A stretch of 64,000 bases of DNA, taken from contig NZ_CP097269.1 in the NCBI RefSeq assembly GCF_028473645.1, positions 628,001 to 692,000 on the forward strand, in the 5' to 3' direction. A program made the translations under genes and the position numbers. This DNA comes from Acidovorax sp. GBBC 1281. Lineage in GTDB: Bacteria > Pseudomonadota > Gammaproteobacteria > Burkholderiales > Burkholderiaceae_C. The notes under the pieces were generated by a model. That model was not told the DNA's origin. It made no database searches and saw only the letters and a program-made list of their open reading frames with translations. Below, one piece after another: positions 47,677 through 55,728 of the stretch; positions within the stretch are counted from its first letter, which is position 1, and each line of letters begins with the position of its first letter.

Positions 47677-49023
47677 TCAGGGCTTGCGGGCGATGGCGGC
47701 GCGCAGCGCCGCCACGGCGCCGGGCGTGTCCAGCCGCCCCTGCAGGTGGCGGGTGACCACGTCGTACACGGCGGCCTTCACCGCCGAGGGGTGGGCATTG
47801 CCCATGGCGATGGAGCCCATGAGGGTGCGGCGCATGTTGGCGCCGCGCAGGTCCGTGATGGCGCCCTGGCCGCAGCGGTTGAACGGGGCCTGCTGCACGT
47901 CCACGCGCGCGGGCGCCGCGCCGGTGCGCACGTTCACGGCCACCTGCAGGTCCGGGTCCATGAGGATGGAGGCGAAGCGCTCCTGCGCCGCGCGCTGGCG
48001 TGCGGGCTGCTTGAAGAAGACGAACTGGTCGCTGTTGAAGAGGTACATGCCCTGGGTGTCGGGAAAGCGCCAGCACTGGTAGTCGCGGTCGGGCCGCAGG
48101 CCCCGCACCTTGAACTCGCCGTCCACCCAGCTGCCCTGCACCTGCAGCAGGGCCTGCCCGCCGGCGACGAGGTCGGTGGCCTGGTCCCAGCGGCGGCGCA
48201 TGAATCCCGCGTCCAGGTACCGCGCCAGTTGCCGCATGCGCTCGAAGATCACGGTGGTGACCGGGGCGTCGAGCGCGGTCGGGTCCAGGTCGAGAAAGGC
48301 GCGCCGGTAGAACGCCGCGCCGCCGGTGCCGGCCGCGACCGATTCGAACAGCAGCGTGTGTTCCCACGCTTCCTTGCCGATGGCCAGCGGCGGGATGCCG
48401 GCGGCGCGGGCCTGGTCGAGCAGGGCGATCAGGTCGTCCCAGGTGTCGGGCGGCGTGGTAGCTCCCAGGCGGCGGGCCAGGGACTGGTTGACCCAGAGCC
48501 AGTTGGTGGAATGCGCGTTGAACGGGGCCGCCACCCACTGGCCCTGCCATTTGGACAGTTGCTGGATCTCGTTGGGAACGACCTCGTCCCATTCCTCTCG
48601 CGCGGCGACGTCGTTCAGGTTCTCCAGCAGCCCGCGCCGCGCCCATTCGTGGATCTCGTAGCCGATCATCTGCGCGGCGGTGGGCACCCGCCCCGCGCGC
48701 ACGCGGGCCGCCAGCACGTCGGTGTAGCGCGCGGTGCCGCTGCCGGGCGAGAAGTCTTCCTTCCAGGCCAGGCCGCGCTGGCGCGTGAAGTCGCGGATCG
48801 CGTCCATGCTGGCGCGCTCGCCGCCCGTCACCCACCAGTGGAACACCTCCACGCTCGCCGGCTCGCTGCGGGCTGGCCCGGCCAGCGTGGCCAGCCAGGC
48901 CAGCCCGAGCCACAGCAGGGGGCGAAGCCGCCACCGCGCAACGGACCGGAGCGGTTGAGGATGGGCGGGACGAAGGGTGGGCACGCCGGCAAAGGGCAAC
49001 GCGGCAACGAAGGCGGACAGCAT
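47677..49023 (-). CDS. Extracellular solute-binding protein, family 1
   Basis: 448 residues. The N-terminal region RWRLRPLLWLGLAWLATLAGPARSEP is the signal peptide, and the mature part begins SVEVFHWWVTGGERASMDAIRDF, as in family 1 sugar-binding proteins. VAAPFNAHSTNWLWVN, VQGSWVDGEFKVRG and SDQFVFFKQPARQ follow the fold. No permease or ATPase genes are near; a hybrid histidine kinase follows on the same strand instead. The protein is thus likely to be a sensing co-receptor rather than an import component. The ATG at 49023 was chosen because longer starts add non-family residues. Ligand unknown. Confidence 0.85.
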   Translation of the reverse strand: MLSAFVAALPFAGVPTLRPAHPQPLRSVARWRLRPLLWLGLAWLATLAGPARSEPASVEVFHWWVTGGERASMDAIRDFTRQRGLAWKEDFSPGSGTARYTDVLAARVRAGRVPTAAQMIGYEIHEWARRGLLENLNDVAAREEWDEVVPNEIQQLSKWQGQWVAAPFNAHSTNWLWVNQSLARRLGATTPPDTWDDLIALLDQARAAGIPPLAIGKEAWEHTLLFESVAAGTGGAAFYRRAFLDLDPTALDAPVTTVIFERMRQLARYLDAGFMRRRWDQATDLVAGGQALLQVQGSWVDGEFKVRGLRPDRDYQCWRFPDTQGMYLFNSDQFVFFKQPARQRAAQERFASILMDPDLQVAVNVRTGAAPARVDVQQAPFNRCGQGAITDLRGANMRRTLMGSIAMGNAHPSAVKAAVYDVVTRHLQGRLDTPGAVAALRAAIARKP

Positions 49024-49132
49024 GCCGGCCAGTGTCCGCGATGGGCCGCGCGGGACAGCCGCAGGCCCATTCGGTCGCTCGTTGCGGCGGGCGCTGCATG
49101 TGGTGCCGAACGCACAGATGCACAGCCGAATG

Positions 49133-49146
49133 TCAACAATTGTTGA
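49133..49146. promoter_or_regulatory. TCAACAATTGTTGA palindrome between divergent genes
   Basis: A perfect 14-bp palindrome 110 bp upstream of the solute-binding protein start and 173 bp upstream of the DUF11 gene. Its core AACAATTGT recurs upstream of the response regulator gene (53947-53961). A shared regulator site is inferred. Confidence 0.5.
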
Positions 49147-49318
49147 ATTCTGAAAACCGAAGAGCCCACCCCCTAGATTCGCGGCACTCCCGGCCACGCC
49201 GGCAAGGCACCGCGCGCCGGTCCTTCCTTGCCCTCCGATCCCATTGCGGCCCTCGCCAGGGCCCCAGTGGCGTCGCGGCGTTCCCGGACCTGCTCACTAC
49301 AACAATCTGGAGATCGGT

Positions 49319-52300
49319 ATGGTTCTTTCCTTTGCACGGCGGGCTGCGGGCCTGCTGTGGCCTGCTGCTTTCGCGTCTGCGCCCGCGCGCAGACCTGTCG
49401 CCTGTCAAGGACTGCCCAGCGGGCGGGGATACGGCCTGATGCTGGCCGGGTGCCTGCTGGCACCCGGGGCCGTGCTGGCCCAGACCACCGACATCCTGGT
49501 CAACCAGGACGCGGTGCCCGCATCGGCCTCGGGCCCGGCGGGCGGCGCCTTCCATTACGTGGTGACGGTGCGGCACAACACCGGCAGCGCGGCCACCGGC
49601 GTGGTCCTCACCGACAAGCTGCCCGTGGGCGCGGTGTTCCAGTCGGTCACGACGACCCCGGCGGGCATGGCCTGCACGCCGGCCATCGCCCCTGGCACGG
49701 CCATCACGGTCGCCAACCAGACGGTGCAGTGCGACCTGGGCTCCATGGCGGTCAATTCCACCAAGGTGGTGGATTTCGAGGTGGTGCTCCCGACGGTCTC
49801 GACCAACTGGATCAACAACGCCCGCGTGACGCGCAACGAAAACGATTCGGACCCCAGCAACGACGCGCTGGACCGCCGCATCACCACGACCGAGGCCGCC
49901 GACCTGGCCCTGGCCGTCACCACCAACCCCACGGCGCCTCCCGGCAACCCGCTCTCGCCCGGCCAGCCCTACCGCTATGTGGTGGACGTGAGCAACCAGG
50001 GGCCCATCGGCATTCCCGCCGCAGGGCGCGTGGAGGTCATGTTCAGCGTGCCCACAGGCGCCTCGTTCACCCGCGTGGGCGGCAGCAACGGATGGACCTG
50101 CACGCCCACGGCCTCGAATGCCTCGCCGCTCTTGTCCCCCGGCGCGCCGACGCCCGCCACGGTGGTCACCTGCTCGCATGCCGGTGCGCTGGCCAATGGC
50201 GGCACGGTGCCGTCGCTGGAGGTGGACGCCGCCCCCAATGTGACCGGCTCCATCACGACGTCGTTCTCGGTCAAGGGCTACAAGGATGCATCCACGGAAA
50301 TGCCCGACGGGCAGACCGCCAACAACACCGGCACGGCCGAAGTCAACGTGGCCGGCACGGCCTCGGATGTTTCCGTCACCAAGGCCGTGAACGGTGCCAC
50401 GACCTATGGGCTCAACGACCAGGTGACCTACACGGTCACGCCCCGGCTGAACGGCGGCACCTTGCTCACCGGCGTGCCCGTGCAGGTGGTCGACACGCTG
50501 GGTGCGGGCCTGTCGTTCGTGTCCGCCACGGGCACGGGCTGGACCTGCACCGCGGCGGGCCAGGTGATCACCTGCGACCTGCCCGGCGGCTATGCGGGCG
50601 CCAATTTCAGCAACCTGCCGGCGATCACGGTGGTGGCATTGGTGCAGCAGACGGGCACGCTGCCCAACACCGTCACGATCGACGTGCCGACCCGCACCGA
50701 TCCCGACACGACCAACAACGCGCCGGCCAGCGTCTTCATCACGGCGACCAACGTGGCCGACCTGCAGATCACCAAGACCGCGTCCAACTACGTGAACGGC
50801 CAGGGCGTGGCCGTGGCCATCGGCCAGACCTACCAGTACCGCCTGACGGCGCGCAACCGCGGACCGCTCGCCATCGCGCCGGCCGCCGCCACCGTGCCGG
50901 CCGCCCCGAGCATCGTCGTCACCGACTCGGTGCCCGCCGGCGTGACCCTGACGGGCCTCAACGCGGCCTCGGGCGCGGGCTGGACCTGCTCGGCACTGCC
51001 GCTGGTGGGCCCGGGCACCTTCACCTGCGAGCGCACGGCCGGACTGGGTGTGAATGCGAACGCCCCCGACATCGTGGTCAACGCGGTGCGCACGACCGCG
51101 GGCTCGGTCACCAACAACGCCTGCGTGAAGTTCAGCCCCGAAACGGGCGGCACCCGCGAGGACCCGTGGTACACCGACCCCGCGCACGGCATCAACTGCC
51201 AGGGCGTGGGCGTCGGCGCATCCGACCAGACCCCCGGCAACGAGGTGCAGGCGGACCTGAGCATCCTCAAATCCGTGGACAAGCCCACGGTGCCTGCCGG
51301 CGACGTGCTGACCTACACGATGGTGGTGACCAACAACGGCACCAGCGCCGCCACCAACGTGAGCCTGCGCGACGTGCTGCCCAGCCTGGTGACCAGCGCA
51401 TCGGCCCCGGGCCTGGTGTCGGTGAACACCACCGCCGGCACCTGCACGCCCTCGGGCGCGTCCAACGTCAACACCGCCACGCTGCTGTGCTCGCTCGGCA
51501 CGCTCAACAGCGGCGCCAGCGCGACGGTGACCGTAGCCATCCGGCCCACGGTGGCCACCACCGCGAACCGCACCAACACCGCCACGGCCTATTCGCCCGA
51601 AGTGGTGGACCCGGTCCTGGGCAACAACACCGCATCGGTGACGAGCCAGGTCACGGCCCGGGTGGACCTGGTGGCCTCCAAGACCGTCTCGCCCACGCCG
51701 ACCGCCATCTCCGGCGAGCCCATCACGTACGTGGTGCGCGCCAGGAACAACGGCCCGTCGTCGGCCGAGAATGTGTGGCTGAGGGACGTGCTGCCCGCCA
51801 ACGCGGTGCTGATCGGCACGCCCGTCGCCTCCAACAGCGGCGTGTGCGATGCGGTGCCCGCCGGCAACGGCGGCACGCTGAACTGCCGCTGGGGCACCAC
51901 GGGCAATAGCGCGTTCCTCGCCAACGGCGGCCAGTACGAAGTGACCTACCGAATGCGTGCGGCGGGCGCCTGGGCCCCGGGCGTGAAGCTCTCCAACACC
52001 GTCGAGATCGGCACCGCGACGGATGAACCCGTGCTGACCAACAACCAGGCCGCGGCCGAGATCACGCTGACCCAGCCCGAGCTGGACATCCTGGTGTCGA
52101 TGGCGCACAGCGCCGACGCCATCGCCCTGGGCGCCGAGACGACCTACACCATCACGGTAAAGAACTCGGGCCCGTCGTTCGGCACGAACGTGGTGATGAC
52201 GGATACGTTCCCGATCACCCACCCCACGAACGGCGCCTCTTCGGCCACGTTCGGCTTCACGGGCGGCCTGACGGTGGACCGGGGCGGTGTCTGCACGGTG

Positions 52301-53017
52301 CCGGCCATCGGCGCGACCTCGGGCAGCGTGTCGTGCACCTTCCCGGGCCTGGCCAAGGACGAGGTGGCCACCATCACGTTCAAGATGAAGGCGATGAGCC
52401 TGCCGGCCGGAGCCGCGTCGGGCACGATCTTCCACAAGGCCGTGGTGTCGGTGAGCGAAACCGAGTTCCTGCAGGGCGGGCAGAACACGCAGGTCAACAA
52501 CACCACCTACGACCAGACCTCCACCAAGCGCGACCCGATCGCCACCGACCTGTCGATCCTGAAGGCCGGCCCGGATGGCCCGATCGCCCCGGGCTCGGAC
52601 GTGGACTACACCTTCACCGTGCGCAACAACGGCAACCTGACCAGCAACGGCGCCCAGGTGGTGGACCCGCTGCCCGCGGGGCTGACGTTCGTCTCCTCGC
52701 CCGACTGCGTGGCCACGGGCACCTCGGTGACCTGCTCGGTGGGCGAGCTGCTGGCGGGCGCGAGCCGCACCCTGCGCGCCAAGACGCGCCTGGCGCAGCC
52801 CTACACCGGCAATGGACCGCTGGTGAACACGGCCACGCTGGACGCGCCGGGCGACACCGACCCCACCAACAACACGTCGAGCAAGACCACGACCGTGCAG
52901 CCCCCGCCCGATGCGATCACCAGCGTGCCGACGCTGTCGCAATGGGCGTTGATCCTGCTGTCGTGCCTGCTGGGCGGACTGGCGCTGCGCCAGTCCCACG
53001 GCCCGCGCCGGCGCTGA
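49319..53017 (+). CDS. Giant DUF11-repeat surface protein with IPTL-CTERM sorting signal
   Basis: 1232 residues. A signal region (GYGLMLAGCLLAPGAVLAQ, ~38-56) is followed by eight DUF11-type beta-sandwich repeats, which begin at TTDILVNQ, AADLALAV, ASDVSVTK, VADLQITK, QADLSILK, RVDLVASK, ELDILVSM and ATDLSILK, each with TYxxxVxNxG and NNT motifs. The C-terminus is VPTLSQWALILLSCLLGGLALR plus RRR, an IPTL-CTERM signal (V for I). The exosortase H at 36479 should process it and place it on the surface or release it. GGAG precedes the ATG at 49319, and a strong terminator follows. Function is probably adhesion or matrix; inferred. Confidence 0.9.
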   Translation: MVLSFARRAAGLLWPAAFASAPARRPVACQGLPSGRGYGLMLAGCLLAPGAVLAQTTDILVNQDAVPASASGPAGGAFHYVVTVRHNTGSAATGVVLTDKLPVGAVFQSVTTTPAGMACTPAIAPGTAITVANQTVQCDLGSMAVNSTKVVDFEVVLPTVSTNWINNARVTRNENDSDPSNDALDRRITTTEAADLALAVTTNPTAPPGNPLSPGQPYRYVVDVSNQGPIGIPAAGRVEVMFSVPTGASFTRVGGSNGWTCTPTASNASPLLSPGAPTPATVVTCSHAGALANGGTVPSLEVDAAPNVTGSITTSFSVKGYKDASTEMPDGQTANNTGTAEVNVAGTASDVSVTKAVNGATTYGLNDQVTYTVTPRLNGGTLLTGVPVQVVDTLGAGLSFVSATGTGWTCTAAGQVITCDLPGGYAGANFSNLPAITVVALVQQTGTLPNTVTIDVPTRTDPDTTNNAPASVFITATNVADLQITKTASNYVNGQGVAVAIGQTYQYRLTARNRGPLAIAPAAATVPAAPSIVVTDSVPAGVTLTGLNAASGAGWTCSALPLVGPGTFTCERTAGLGVNANAPDIVVNAVRTTAGSVTNNACVKFSPETGGTREDPWYTDPAHGINCQGVGVGASDQTPGNEVQADLSILKSVDKPTVPAGDVLTYTMVVTNNGTSAATNVSLRDVLPSLVTSASAPGLVSVNTTAGTCTPSGASNVNTATLLCSLGTLNSGASATVTVAIRPTVATTANRTNTATAYSPEVVDPVLGNNTASVTSQVTARVDLVASKTVSPTPTAISGEPITYVVRARNNGPSSAENVWLRDVLPANAVLIGTPVASNSGVCDAVPAGNGGTLNCRWGTTGNSAFLANGGQYEVTYRMRAAGAWAPGVKLSNTVEIGTATDEPVLTNNQAAAEITLTQPELDILVSMAHSADAIALGAETTYTITVKNSGPSFGTNVVMTDTFPITHPTNGASSATFGFTGGLTVDRGGVCTVPAIGATSGSVSCTFPGLAKDEVATITFKMKAMSLPAGAASGTIFHKAVVSVSETEFLQGGQNTQVNNTTYDQTSTKRDPIATDLSILKAGPDGPIAPGSDVDYTFTVRNNGNLTSNGAQVVDPLPAGLTFVSSPDCVATGTSVTCSVGELLAGASRTLRAKTRLAQPYTGNGPLVNTATLDAPGDTDPTNNTSSKTTTVQPPPDAITSVPTLSQWALILLSCLLGGLALRQSHGPRRR

Positions 53018-53045
53018 CCTGCCACGGGGTGTCTTTCCCCCAAGC

Positions 53046-53083
53046 AAAAAGGGCGGTCCCGAATGCGGGACCGCCCTTTTTTT
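53046..53083 (+). terminator. Strong terminator of the DUF11 gene
   Basis: GGGCGGTCCCG (53051-53061), loop AATG, CGGGACCGCCC (53066-53076), flanked by A5 and T7. It ends the DUF11 transcript and, being symmetric, also the convergent regulator. Confidence 0.92.
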
Positions 53084-53149
53084 GGATGGATGGCGGGTCA
53101 GGGCGCTGAGAGGGGCGTCGGCGCTTGACGCCGGCGCTGGCGTGCAGCG

Positions 53150-53848
53150 TCAGGCGGACTGCGTGACATCGACCACATCCAGGCGGTAGCCCATGCCATA
53201 CACCGCATTGACGACATAGCCGTTCTCCGGCGACAGGGCCAGCTTGTTGCGCAGCCGCGAGACGTGCGTGTCCAGCGAGCGCGAGGGCACGTCCTGCACC
53301 TCGCTCCAGACGCTCTGGCGCATGTGCTCACGCGACAGCATGCGGCCCGCGTTCTGGAACATGAACAGCGCCAGGTCGTATTCCTTGTTCTTCAGGTCCA
53401 CGGCCGTGCCGTCCATCCACAGCGTGCGCGTCTTGGGCTCGAAGCGGTAGCGGCCGAAATCGAGCGTGCGCGACACCGTGGACGGGTACGCCCGGCGCAG
53501 CAGCGCCGCGGTGCGGGCCATGAGTTCGCCCATGCGGATGGGTTTGGTCATGAAGTCGTCGGCGCCGCAGTTGAGCGCCTCGACCACGTCCTGCTCGGCA
53601 TTGCGGCGCGTCACGAACAGGATGGGCATCTGCGGCGCCAGACCGGCGCGCAGGGTGCGCACCACTTCCATGCCGCTCATGTCGGGCAGGTGCCAGTCCA
53701 CGATCAGCAGATCGAAGGTCTCGGTCCGCAGCGCCTTGAGCAGGCTGGTGCCATCGGTGAAGGGGTGGAACAAGTGCCCGGCATGTTCGACAGAGGCCTG
53801 GATCAGCTCCATCAGGATCGGGTCGTCGTCAAGGGCAGCGATACGCAT
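53150..53848 (-). CDS. OmpR/PhoB-family response regulator
   Basis: 232 residues. Receiver: phospho-acceptor aspartate in DLLIVDWHLPDMSGMEVV and the lysine in DFMTKPIRMGELMAR. The DNA-binding winged helix: TRTLWMDGTAVDLKNKEYDLALFMFQNAGRMLSREHMRQSVW and SRSLDTHVSRLRNKLALSPENGYVVNAVYGMGYRLDVV. No kinase is adjacent. It is convergent with the DUF11 gene, and a motif shared with that gene's upstream region lies ~100 bp before its own start (53947), so it may control itself and the surface protein; inferred. Confidence 0.93.
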   Translation of the reverse strand: MRIAALDDDPILMELIQASVEHAGHLFHPFTDGTSLLKALRTETFDLLIVDWHLPDMSGMEVVRTLRAGLAPQMPILFVTRRNAEQDVVEALNCGADDFMTKPIRMGELMARTAALLRRAYPSTVSRTLDFGRYRFEPKTRTLWMDGTAVDLKNKEYDLALFMFQNAGRMLSREHMRQSVWSEVQDVPSRSLDTHVSRLRNKLALSPENGYVVNAVYGMGYRLDVVDVTQSA

Positions 53849-53946
53849 GGGGCACTAGCAAACGGCAGAGGCAATGGAATACGGATCGCCGGTGGGACGC
53901 GGCGAGGTGCCGAAACTACCTTTTAATTTCGCTATCGGTTGGAATG

Positions 53947-53961
53947 TGACAATTGTTAACA
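53947..53961. promoter_or_regulatory. ACAATTGTT motif upstream of the response regulator
   Basis: TGACAATTGTTAACA. It shares AACAATTGT (one strand) with the palindrome at 49133-49146. Candidate auto-regulatory site of the OmpR-type regulator. Confidence 0.45.
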
Positions 53962-54073
53962 TTCATCGAAAAATCCGCAGCATGTATTCGTGGCATCGAC
54001 GCATCGGTGGCGCTTCGAGTGCGCCGTGGCCCCTTGTGTCGCGCGCAGACATGGCCGCATTTGCAGCTGCGGT

Positions 54074-54098
54074 TTCGTTTGAATGCTCCGGTCTTCGC
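54074..54098 (+). promoter_or_regulatory. PIP box (HrpX-type), TTCGT-N15-TTCGC
   Basis: TTCGT (54074-54078), exactly 15 bp, TTCGC (54094-54098). This fits the Acidovorax/Xanthomonas/Ralstonia plant-inducible promoter pattern TTCGB-N15-TTCGB for HrpX/HrpB control. A weak -10-like TATGGC lies ~33 bp downstream, and the effector candidate's ATG is 66 bp downstream. Confidence 0.72.
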
Positions 54099-54163
54099 CT
54101 TGCCTCGCCGTTGCCCGGCGATTTCAGGGAATATGGCCCCTTCAAAATTTTGAGGACAGCTTC

Positions 54164-54649
54164 ATGGGCAATTGCATCGGCGGCTACAGCGGGAACGCTT
54201 CCGTTCGCCGCCATCAGGATCAAGGCACGGCAAGTACCAATGCCGGTGTGCAGGCCGAAGAATCGGCATCGGCTGCGTTCGGCGTAGATGAGGCGCTGTC
54301 CGGGCTGCGCTCCCGCGAACGGAGAATCAATGGACTGCTGGGCCCCAACACCAATGAGTTGCTTGGTTCGCCCGTGCGCAGGGAACTCGAATCCTTGCGC
54401 ACGCGGGTGCAGTCAGCGGCGGGAGAGTTGACGGCGCTGCAGCAAACGCTGAATCGCCAGAACTCTCAACGCATCGACCTGGGCGATGACCCGGTGGGTG
54501 CCGTGCGATTGATGACCGCACGGTCCGAACAAGTGGGAAGGCAAGCGGAGCCCGTCATCCAGAGACACGAGGATGCCATCGACGACCTGCAGAACCGCGC
54601 GGGCTTGGCAGAGGATCATCCGTCCATGCGCCTTCCGCAGGGCCGCTAA
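54164..54649 (+). CDS. Candidate type III effector with N-terminal acylation motif (MGNC)
   Basis: 161 residues, no recognised domain. The start MGNCIGGYSG is a classic N-myristoylation signal (Gly2) with a neighbouring Cys4 for palmitoylation, used by type III effectors to reach the host plasma membrane. The first ~45 residues are Ser/Thr/Gln/Gly-rich, as for type III export signals. Residues ~45-150 are polar and mostly helical (RRELESLRTRVQSAAGELTALQQTLNRQ). GAGGA sits 7 nt before the ATG, and a PIP box is 66 bp upstream of it. Base composition is below the neighbours'. It is convergent with the SrkA-like gene. Effector status is inferred; the host target is unknown. Confidence 0.72.
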   Translation: MGNCIGGYSGNASVRRHQDQGTASTNAGVQAEESASAAFGVDEALSGLRSRERRINGLLGPNTNELLGSPVRRELESLRTRVQSAAGELTALQQTLNRQNSQRIDLGDDPVGAVRLMTARSEQVGRQAEPVIQRHEDAIDDLQNRAGLAEDHPSMRLPQGR

Positions 54650-54678
54650 GGCCATCGAGCATCTTGTGCTCGCCGCTC

Positions 54679-55728
54679 TTATGCCGACAGCGGCGCTTCC
54701 TGCATCGCCTCCATCTGCTCGCGCAGCATGTCGACCTGCCCGCGCCAGTAGTCGCTGCTGCCGAACCAGGGGAAGTTGATCGGAAAGATCGGGTCGTTCC
54801 AGCGGCGCGCCAGCCAGGCGCTGTAGTGGATCAGCCGCAGCGTGCGCAGCGGCTCGATCAGGGCCAGCTCGCGCCGGTCGAAGGGGCGGAACTGCTCGTA
54901 GCCGTCCAGCAGCGCGGACAGCTGCACGGTGCGCTGGCGGCGGTCGCCGGACAGCAGCATCCACAGGTCCTGCACGGCCGGGCCGGTGCGCGCGTCGTCC
55001 AGGTCCACGAAGTGCGGGCCGCCGCCGGGCCGGTCGGTGGGCGTCCACAGCACGTTGCCGGGGTGGCAGTCGCCGTGCAGGCGCAGCGGGCGTGCATCCT
55101 TCAAGGCAAACGTGCCGCCTGCCGGGGTATTCCATGCACTTTGCGCTATTAATTTAATAGCATCTTCGCAGGCGCTGCGCCAGGCCGACTGCTGGTCCAG
55201 CGGGATGATCTCCTGGGCCAGCAGCCAGTCGTGCGGCTCCTGAGCAAAGGTGGCCGCGTCCAGCGCTGGGCGCAGCGCGAAGGGCCGGGCTTCGCCCACG
55301 GTGTGGATGCGGGCGAGGAAGCGGCCGATCCACTCCAGCACCTCGAAGTCGTCCAGCTCCGGCGTGCGCCCGCCGCGCCAGGGGCTGACCGAGAACGCGA
55401 AGCCCGCGTGCTGGTGCAGCGTGCGGCCCTGCAGCACCAGCGGGGCGACCATGGGCACCTCGGCCTGGGCGAGTTCGGCGGCGAACGCGTGCTCTTCCAA
55501 AATCTGCGCATCGCTCCAGCGGCCCGGCCGGTAGAACTTGGCGACGACGCGGCTGCCGTCCTCCAGCGACACCTGGTACACGCGGTTTTCGTACGAGCCC
55601 AGGGCCATGAGGCGGCCGTCGCCGTACAGGTCCACGCTGGCGAGCGCGTCCAGCACGAGGTCGGGAGTGAGGGGCGCGTAGGGATGCGAGGAAGAAGAGG
55701 TGGGCTCGGTGCCGGGCAGGTTATCCAT
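54679..55728 (-). CDS. srkA: SrkA-type stress-response Ser/Thr kinase (YihE/RdoA), with repeat-derived insertion
   Basis: 349 residues. SrkA/aminoglycoside-phosphotransferase fold: VAKFYRPGRWSDAQILEEHAFAAELA, catalytic RLHGDCHPGNVLWT and metal-binding HFVDLDDARTGPAVQDLW. It phosphorylates proteins to protect against oxidative and envelope stress. Before RLHGDC, ~20 residues (DAIKLIAQSAWNTPAGG…) are encoded by a GCTAT palindrome copy (55145-55161) in frame, absent from the usual family. ATG at 55728; ATG 55737 (MPP before it) is possible and has a better ribosome site. Overlaps the kinase-UspA gene's stop, so they are coupled. Confidence 0.87.
   Translation of the reverse strand: MDNLPGTEPTSSSSHPYAPLTPDLVLDALASVDLYGDGRLMALGSYENRVYQVSLEDGSRVVAKFYRPGRWSDAQILEEHAFAAELAQAEVPMVAPLVLQGRTLHQHAGFAFSVSPWRGGRTPELDDFEVLEWIGRFLARIHTVGEARPFALRPALDAATFAQEPHDWLLAQEIIPLDQQSAWRSACEDAIKLIAQSAWNTPAGGTFALKDARPLRLHGDCHPGNVLWTPTDRPGGGPHFVDLDDARTGPAVQDLWMLLSGDRRQRTVQLSALLDGYEQFRPFDRRELALIEPLRTLRLIHYSAWLARRWNDPIFPINFPWFGSSDYWRGQVDMLREQMEAMQEAPLSA
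55145..55161. repeat. Dispersed GCTAT palindrome, copy 7 (intragenic)
   Basis: GCTATTAATTTAATAGC, read in frame on the minus strand as AIKLIA in the SrkA-like kinase. Confidence 0.85.

Noticed and set aside
49133..53047. 1304-codon open frame on the minus strand across the DUF11 gene
   Set aside because: It is a shadow of the GC-rich DUF11 gene, with His/Gly/Arg/Ala-rich translation and no family motif or ribosome site.
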